The notes beneath the pieces are model-generated. The model did not search any database. It saw nothing but the letters and a program-made list of their open reading frames with translations, and was not told the origin of the DNA. This document shows, piece after piece, positions 58,467-64,000 of a stretch of DNA of 64,000 nt (the stretch's first letter is position 1; every line of letters starts with the position of its first letter). Made by a program: the position numbers and the translations under genes. This DNA comes from Pseudonocardia sp. CNS-004 (lineage in GTDB: Bacteria > Actinomycetota > Actinomycetes > Mycobacteriales > Pseudonocardiaceae), in the NCBI GenBank assembly GCA_001942185.1, contig MKJV01000112.1, forward strand, positions 1 through 64,000. Direction: 5' to 3'.

Positions 58467-61400
58467 CAACGCTTCCACAGGTGCTCGAATCCGGTGAACG
58501 CCAGCTTCGCGCCATAGTTCACGATGTTGTCCTGGACGTCGAGGATGAGGCAGGTGTCCTCACCGCCGTTCAGCGGTCCGCGAAGCCCTCGGCCGATCAT
58601 CTGCTGGTAGACGTTCGGGCTGTAGGTAGGACGGGCGATGACGACAGCACGCGTCCTCGGCGCGTCGAAGCCCTGCGCCAGCACGCCGTAGTTGGTGATG
58701 ACTCGCCGCTTTCCTTCGCGGTACTCCTGGATACGCCTGCGTCGCTCGGACATCGGCGTGTAGTTGTCGATCGCCGTGGACGGGATGCCGATGTCGTTGA
58801 GCATGGCAGTCAGCAACTTCGAGTGGTTCACCGACGTCGCGAAGACCAGGACAGGCCACTCCGACGGTAGCTTGGCGATCTCGGCAATGATGGTCTCGTT
58901 CCGCTCCACATCACGTGCGAGTTGCTCCTCCGCCGAAGATGGCAGAACGTGGTACTGCGAGACCGTGGCACGCTCGGATTCAGTCAGGGTGAGCGTCGAA
59001 CCACGAAGCTCGCGGTGGTCCACCTTCGCGAGCACGCCGAGGCCTTGCAATGCCACGTAGTGATTCTCGTTACCAAACAACCCCTCGTCGAGCCTGCGCT
59101 GATCAAACCGCTCGACAAGACGCCGCGTCTCGTCCTCGTTGAGGCCGCGGTACGGGGTCGCCGTCAGACCAACCAGTGGGCGGGCCGTCCTCCAACGCGT
59201 CAGACCGAGGTGGTCCAGGATCGCAGTGTACGACTTCGAGATCGCGCGGTGTGCCTCATCGATCACCACCAGCGCGGGATTGCGCAACCAGTCGTACACA
59301 TCGTCGTCGAGCCGGCGGTACAGCGTCGCATCGGTTGCGACGACGAGCTGCACGGTGTCGCTCACCGGGGTTGCATCGTTCCCGTCCCAGAACCGATTGA
59401 TCGTGAGGGTGCGTTCAGGTCCGACCTTCGCCCACAGGTACCGCCAACTCTGCACGGCCTGTTCGCACAACTCGTCCGACTGCGCGATCCAGAGGATCGG
59501 CCCGGTGATCTCGCGTTGGTGTACGAGGCGAAGGATCGCCTCTACCGCGACCCGGGTCTTGCCCGCTCCGGTAGGCAGGCGAAGCATCGCGCGGCCGGGC
59601 TCTTCCTGGGACAACAGGTCGACCATCCTCGCGGCGACTGTCTCCTGGTAGTCGTGCAACAGAGGGAGCTCGGATGGGCCGTCGACCTCCTCGACCTCCG
59701 GCCGGGTCACCGGCGTCGACCCGGCGAACGACTCGGGCAGCCCGAGATCGGTGACGAACCGCCTGCTCACGTTCGTGCCGGTGAACGTGTGCGGCGCGGC
59801 CTCATGCCGGGCAGCCACGTCCTTCGCATGGTGACTGAGGATTCCCTCGCCGTGTGTGTTGAGGGCGAGACGGGCAAGTCGCTCACCCGTCGGTGCCGCA
59901 CCGGTCCGGCTTCTCTCCAGCTCCTCCAGGCCGGCGGGTAGCCCCGCACGGAGCCGTTCCTCACCGACGAGTTCGAGGATCTTTGCCTCCTCAGTGGTGG
60001 CGCGCCGGACCTTGCGGAGGCGGTCGTCCTCGAGCTGACGACGGCGGTGTTCCATCACCTGTTGACAGCCGTCCGGCCCGAGCCCGAGCCGCAGCGCCGC
60101 GTCCACCTCCGTCAGTGCGGCGAGGTCATTGGCGGGACGTAGCACCAGGACCGAGTGGTCCTGGACGGTCCGCTCGAGCGTACGCGTTCGCATACCCGTG
60201 GGAGTCCGGGTGATCTCCTCCAACTCAGCACAACGGGTCAAGGTCATCCCCCCGACCGCCGCACGGTGGAACCGCAGCTGCGGGAACAGCTCGAGGAGGG
60301 GCACGGGCTCGGCCTGGGCGACGAACCGGACCTCACGCTTGAGCACCTGGTCGGGCGTCAGCATGCCCCACTCGTCCACCATGATCCGCGCGGATTCCTC
60401 AGTCGGTGCGAGCAACGCGGGAATGCCCTCACGAACGAGCTCCTCGTACTCGGAAGGCACACTCGCGACCGCGATCCCGTTGTTCGGATACTCGCTCGAC
60501 CACGTGTCACCGACCCGACAACGCGTAGGTACGCTGTCGGGCCAGGCCCGACCGGATTCGTTGAAGAGTGCATACGCCCTGCCCGGGAACGTGTCGTCCT
60601 CACTGACCGACGCAGCCTCGAACAGCTCTCTCCAGATCTGCAGAGGGACCGTTTCCGACGTCGACGGCAGCTCGAGCAGTTCGGCGACGTGTCCCGGTAC
60701 ATCGGCCACCGGGAGGAGATCACGATGTTCGGCGAACGCAGGCCCGACACAGGAACCGACCTGTCGCACACCCCACGGGGTGAACAGGTAGCCCTCCAGG
60801 CGGGCGATCCAGACCAGCGGTGACGACACGGTGATCCGGGTACGTCTCTGCTTTCCGACCTGGACGGTCCAATGTTGGACGCCCCCGCGTGGGGGAAGGT
60901 TCGCGAGGAATGCCGCCCGACCCTCAGGCGACAACAGGCGCAGGAACCGGAGCGGACCGACAGGATCCGCTCCCTCGATGCGCATGGTGTGCTTCTGTGG
61001 GCGGCGCTCGGTGTCGCCGAGCGTGCCGCAGTACAGATCCCACGCGAACTCGACGTACTCGTCGTAGAGAACCGGGTCCTCCTCGGGGTCCCGCTGGGGG
61101 ACGGGCCGGTCGCTCAGCCCGAGCAGCTCGAGCACCTCACGGTCGTCGGTATGGAAGCGCATATCGACGGCGACTTCGCCATCTCGACTCCCATCTCCTG
61201 GGACGACCTGTCCAGGGAGGAGGCACCCGCTGACCGGCCGGAGGAGCCCTGACGTCGTGAGGACATTGATCATGCCGCGGTCCGCAGGCGCGAGGCCGCC
61301 AAGTACGTCGGATGCCTCGATTGGACCTGCTGCGCGGGCCAGCTCCCAGAAGTCGATCCACTGATCGTCGGTGTAGCCGGCGAAACCGCGGTCCACAACG

Positions 61401-63121
61401 GCCGCGAACCGACCGACGGTGTCCGCCTCTCGGATGCCGAGCACGTCCAGGGCACTGGTGACCCCGAAAGCCTCGACAACCCTTTCAGAGACATAGCTGA
61501 GATCGTCGGCCAGCGCGTCGTGTTGCGAACGGCGGAATACGGCTCCCCGCGTGGGAGGAACCCATCGGCCGTCTTCGGTCAGCACGACGTGCGCGTGCAG
61601 AGCCTCCCCGGACAGCTGGTGTTGGGTCTCTGCCAGACCCGCGGCGATCCGGATCGCGGCGGCACTTGCCTCGGGAGTTCCATCGACGACCAGGGCTTCC
61701 AGCCACTCACGGACCGTGGACACCTGCCGCCCCACCCGGCCAAGGATCGACACGACACGCGCGCGCCGTTCCCGACGCTCGGCCGAGTGATGGACCCAGT
61801 CATCGGGCCGGCCCGGGTGGTCCCCCCAGAGCCGGAGCCATTCGTTCCTCAGGTCCTCCGGATGCAGGTGGAGCTCGGCAGCCGACCGAATCCGGCCGGC
61901 CTGGTCGACCAGCGACGGCTTCACCGCCGCTGCCTTCCAGATCTCGTTCGTGAGTCGCTCGTCCGCGAACTGTGGCGCCTCCCGCCCCCGCCCCGGAAGG
62001 AAGTCGATGTAGCAGGCAGGATCTTCGGGCGTGGACAGGTCCGGCAATGAGTCGACGACGAGTTCGGCGGCGACGGCGAGCAGTTCGTTGTTGAACGCGT
62101 TCCCGTCGAAGATCGCCTGTCTGTCCTCGGACGTTTTCCAGGGGGCATTGAGGATCCCGCGCAGCGTCGTTGCGAACTTCGTGGGGAAGTACGCCCAGAA
62201 CGTGCCTCGTGTACCGCTGGTCTCGGGCACCGCCCACGAGATGTCGATCTCCGGCCGGTCGTGCAGCTCACCGGCTGCAGCGAGCGCCGCCGCCGTTGGC
62301 CGGTGCACAGTGCTGAAGACGCGCCACCGGTGGTCAACCGAGTGGTCCTCGACCTTGAACTCCTGCAGCGTCCTGCGGTGGTCAATCGGCCACTGGCGAA
62401 TCTGCCTGCGAGTCGTCTGGCCGCGACGATCCTCGAGCGTGACGGTCCGGACGTGCGGTGAGAAGAGCGGGAACTCGACCGGGAACTGCTCGAGGTCCCG
62501 GGCCAGGTTCAGCACGCTCTCTGGCTTGAGTGGCAGCCGCACCACCGTCGTCGCCCACGTCATGAGTTCTGCGAGCACCAGGTCGGTGGCCCGCAGGAGT
62601 GCGACATCGAGCGGTCGAGCCATCCGCAGAACCGGCGTTTCGCGGACATCCGGGTGCAATTTGCGAATCTCGGCAGCCGACCAGTGCCGGTCGAAGCCGA
62701 AGCCGATAACGCCCGTCTCGTCCCTGCTGAGGAACTCCGGGCCGTCCGAGATGGCGAGCACCGACTTCACGCCGACGCCAAACCGGCCGATCTGCCCGCC
62801 GCGCTTCCGGGAAACGCTCATCCGCAGGATGGTGTCCGCACCCTCGGCGGTAACCGGGCTGCCCTCGTTCGCGCAGTAGAGATACTTTGAGGTCAACACG
62901 ACGGCGATTTCGCCACCGTCAGGACACGCCCGGACCTCGTCAGCCGCGTTCTGGACCAGCTCGTAGATCTGTCGATCGCCATATCCCCCCTGGGCGATAC
63001 GACGCTCGTTGTTCGAGTGTTCGACTATGAGACCCGGGTCGACCCGGTACGTCTCGAGCACTCGCCGCGACTGATCGACGACGACGTCCAGGACCGAACG
63101 ACCAACCATTTTATCAAACAA
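58466..63121 (-). CDS. Sacsin-type GHKL ATPase fused to SF2 helicase
   Basis: 1551 residues, intact. The N-terminal GHKL/sacsin-like ATPase has N box QIYELVQNAADE (residues 51-62), NEGSPVT (85-91) and GRFGVGVKSVLAIS (112-125). A central 1000-residue region is unclassified. The C-terminal helicase shows LPTGAGKT at 1182, DEAH at 1288, LVGLTATPYRG and QMIGRGLRGP near 1507. TTG at 63121 is chosen since GGAGG lies six bases upstream; the first ATG is four codons later. The sacsin-type domain is also found in other defence proteins. It is the largest gene of the island and appears to head it. Confidence 0.85.
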   Translation of the reverse strand: MFDKMVGRSVLDVVVDQSRRVLETYRVDPGLIVEHSNNERRIAQGGYGDRQIYELVQNAADEVRACPDGGEIAVVLTSKYLYCANEGSPVTAEGADTILRMSVSRKRGGQIGRFGVGVKSVLAISDGPEFLSRDETGVIGFGFDRHWSAAEIRKLHPDVRETPVLRMARPLDVALLRATDLVLAELMTWATTVVRLPLKPESVLNLARDLEQFPVEFPLFSPHVRTVTLEDRRGQTTRRQIRQWPIDHRRTLQEFKVEDHSVDHRWRVFSTVHRPTAAALAAAGELHDRPEIDISWAVPETSGTRGTFWAYFPTKFATTLRGILNAPWKTSEDRQAIFDGNAFNNELLAVAAELVVDSLPDLSTPEDPACYIDFLPGRGREAPQFADERLTNEIWKAAAVKPSLVDQAGRIRSAAELHLHPEDLRNEWLRLWGDHPGRPDDWVHHSAERRERRARVVSILGRVGRQVSTVREWLEALVVDGTPEASAAAIRIAAGLAETQHQLSGEALHAHVVLTEDGRWVPPTRGAVFRRSQHDALADDLSYVSERVVEAFGVTSALDVLGIREADTVGRFAAVVDRGFAGYTDDQWIDFWELARAAGPIEASDVLGGLAPADRGMINVLTTSGLLRPVSGCLLPGQVVPGDGSRDGEVAVDMRFHTDDREVLELLGLSDRPVPQRDPEEDPVLYDEYVEFAWDLYCGTLGDTERRPQKHTMRIEGADPVGPLRFLRLLSPEGRAAFLANLPPRGGVQHWTVQVGKQRRTRITVSSPLVWIARLEGYLFTPWGVRQVGSCVGPAFAEHRDLLPVADVPGHVAELLELPSTSETVPLQIWRELFEAASVSEDDTFPGRAYALFNESGRAWPDSVPTRCRVGDTWSSEYPNNGIAVASVPSEYEELVREGIPALLAPTEESARIMVDEWGMLTPDQVLKREVRFVAQAEPVPLLELFPQLRFHRAAVGGMTLTRCAELEEITRTPTGMRTRTLERTVQDHSVLVLRPANDLAALTEVDAALRLGLGPDGCQQVMEHRRRQLEDDRLRKVRRATTEEAKILELVGEERLRAGLPAGLEELERSRTGAAPTGERLARLALNTHGEGILSHHAKDVAARHEAAPHTFTGTNVSRRFVTDLGLPESFAGSTPVTRPEVEEVDGPSELPLLHDYQETVAARMVDLLSQEEPGRAMLRLPTGAGKTRVAVEAILRLVHQREITGPILWIAQSDELCEQAVQSWRYLWAKVGPERTLTINRFWDGNDATPVSDTVQLVVATDATLYRRLDDDVYDWLRNPALVVIDEAHRAISKSYTAILDHLGLTRWRTARPLVGLTATPYRGLNEDETRRLVERFDQRRLDEGLFGNENHYVALQGLGVLAKVDHRELRGSTLTLTESERATVSQYHVLPSSAEEQLARDVERNETIIAEIAKLPSEWPVLVFATSVNHSKLLTAMLNDIGIPSTAIDNYTPMSERRRRIQEYREGKRRVITNYGVLAQGFDAPRTRAVVIARPTYSPNVYQQMIGRGLRGPLNGGEDTCLILDVQDNIVNYGAKLAFTGFEHLWKR

Positions 63122-63269
63122 TGCCGTCCTCCGTGGGTGTCGCCCGGAACTTCGGGGGGTTCGTCTCCCTGGTCGAGGAGGAGCGTGCGGCGTTGTCGGT
63201 CCGCTGGTTCGCATTCCCGAAGTTGCCGTGGTTGTGGCTGCGCCGCTCCCAACGCCGCGTCACCGCCAT
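63114..63269 (-). CDS. Possible 51-codon ORF heading the operon
   Basis: ATG at 63269, preceded by GAGAGGG, reads MAVTRRWERRSHNHGNFGNA and ends with GIV before TGA at 63114. The stop overlaps the TTG start of the large helicase by eight bases, as coupled genes do. It is polar and Asn/Arg/Ser-rich, with no family. It could be a leader ORF or a chance frame. Confidence 0.35.
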   Translation of the reverse strand: MAVTRRWERRSHNHGNFGNANQRTDNAARSSSTRETNPPKFRATPTEDGIV

Positions 63270-63378
63270 GCAGGTCCCTCTCCAGTTCGAGCCTTGCGCG
63301 TCACCACGCCGCCTCTTGACGCCTGCCGAGTACATCGACCCCGACAGTCGATTCGTCACGATCGTGAACCGGGTGTTG

Positions 63379-64000
63379 TCAGATCGTGCCTCTCAGTAGC
63401 GAGCGAAGTTCGTTGGCCTGCGCGGAATCCCGGCCGTGCAGGCGTTCCACATCGGCCAGAAGTGCGCGTAGCTGTGCGCGAGCGGACGTGTCCGCACGGC
63501 GAGTCAGATCCAGCAAGGCGATCTGCTTGCGCAGCTCGAGCACTCGGTCGTCGTCGGGACCGTGCAAGTTCCGCTCGTCGTCGAGCAGCGCCTTGAGCTG
63601 CGCCAAAGCCGCCTCGGTTTCGCCGACGAGGGCCCGGCACGTGGCCTCCTGCAGCCTGCACCGCCGAGCGAGGTCGGACTCGTCGCCCTGCGTCGCGGCG
63701 ATGTCGGCGGCAAGCTCTCGGTACGCCGACGCCGCCTGCCGGTAGTCACCCCCGTCGAACCGGATATTCGCGAGCTCGAACCGCAGGCTGAGAACCTCCG
63801 GGGCGGAAGCGCCGAACACCGCGTCGCGGGGGAGGCAATCGCGGAGAGCACGTCGGCGGCCTGGCTGTACCGCGATCGGCGGACGAGCGAGCTCGCCGCC
63901 TCTCGCGCCCGGGCCAGGTCGGAGTCGCTGAACTCCGACAGTGTGTCCGGCGGTGACGGGGGCACGGCGGTCGGCGGCACTTCGAGGACCCGCCGCACCA
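63379..64000 (-). CDS. TPR-containing C-terminal part of a larger protein (perhaps Ser/Thr kinase), cut by window
   Basis: The visible C-terminal 205 or so residues contain tetratricopeptide repeats: FELANIRFDGGDYRQAASAYRELAADI, EATCRALVGETEAALAQLKALL and a final RDSAQANELRSLLRGTI. A Pro-rich linker (VPPTAVPPSPPDT) precedes them. This combination is common at the end of actinobacterial serine/threonine kinases, but no kinase motif is inside the window. A base is missing near 63835. It ends about 100 bases before the possible small ORF, on the same strand, and could belong to the defence island. Confidence 0.55.
   Translation of the reverse strand, partial: GAAGPRSAADRRAPVTAGHTVGVQRLRPGPGARGGELARPPIAVQPGRRRALRDCLPRDAVFGASAPEVLSLRFELANIRFDGGDYRQAASAYRELAADIAATQGDESDLARRCRLQEATCRALVGETEAALAQLKALLDDERNLHGPDDDRVLELRKQIALLDLTRRADTSARAQLRALLADVERLHGRDSAQANELRSLLRGTI

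Noticed and set aside
44612-63269. Canonical class 1 or class 2 DISARM
   Set aside because: DrmA, DrmB and a C5-methylase are present, but no phospholipase-D DrmC, SNF2 DrmD or adenine methylase was found, and many extra partners occur.
1-64000. tRNA, rRNA or CRISPR features
   Set aside because: No clover-leaf, rRNA signature or spaced direct-repeat array was recognised on either strand.

Overview
The window comes from the chromosome of a very GC-rich actinomycete. Codons almost always end in G or C, and GTG and TTG starts are common. Actinobacterial families recur: DUF3558 lipoproteins, Rv1733c-like and WXG100-like proteins, and a cysteine-type leader peptide. The mix looks like the Pseudonocardiaceae; that placement is inference. 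No rRNA, tRNA or CRISPR array was seen.

Positions 1-34800 look like ordinary chromosome: SbcC (cut by the left edge) and SbcD, an accessory SecA2, a multicopper oxidase with a small membrane partner, a SpoIIE-type phosphatase, a HerA/FtsK-like ATPase, a TetR/MFS pair, and a YeeE/YedE sulfur transporter preceded by a 21-codon leader peptide. These are followed by a TetR/SDR pair with clear operators, a degenerate helicase-like gene, a complete TRAP transporter (P, Q, M), a TetR/NmrA pair and several single enzymes.

Positions 34800-42650 hold a cluster resembling type VII secretion substrates: two copies of a small alpha-helical protein plus DUF3558 lipoprotein module, WXG-motif proteins, a proline-rich PPE-like protein and another lipoprotein. 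A two-domain ADP-ribosylglycohydrolase sits between the two halves. No ESX machine genes are present.

Positions 42650-44550 are a decayed, lower-GC junction with an unknown ORF and a broken transposase. Positions 44600-63270 form a defence island read right to left with tightly overlapping genes. In transcription order these are a possible 51-codon ORF, a sacsin-type ATPase fused to an SF2 helicase, a UvrD-like helicase, DrmA, DrmB (DUF1998) and a Vsr endonuclease. A second promoter with a perfect palindrome then drives an HTH-GHKL ATPase fusion, two unknown proteins, a C5-methyltransferase homologue lacking the catalytic cysteine, and an apparently active C5-methyltransferase. DrmA, DrmB and a C5-methylase recall DISARM, but DrmC was not seen and the other partners are not canonical. 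TPR repeats at the right edge may belong to a Ser/Thr kinase.

About 25 otherwise good genes are broken by single-base gaps, usually a GG or CC run one base short. This looks like uncorrected sequencing error rather than biology. Such genes are annotated here over their full span, with the approximate break given.
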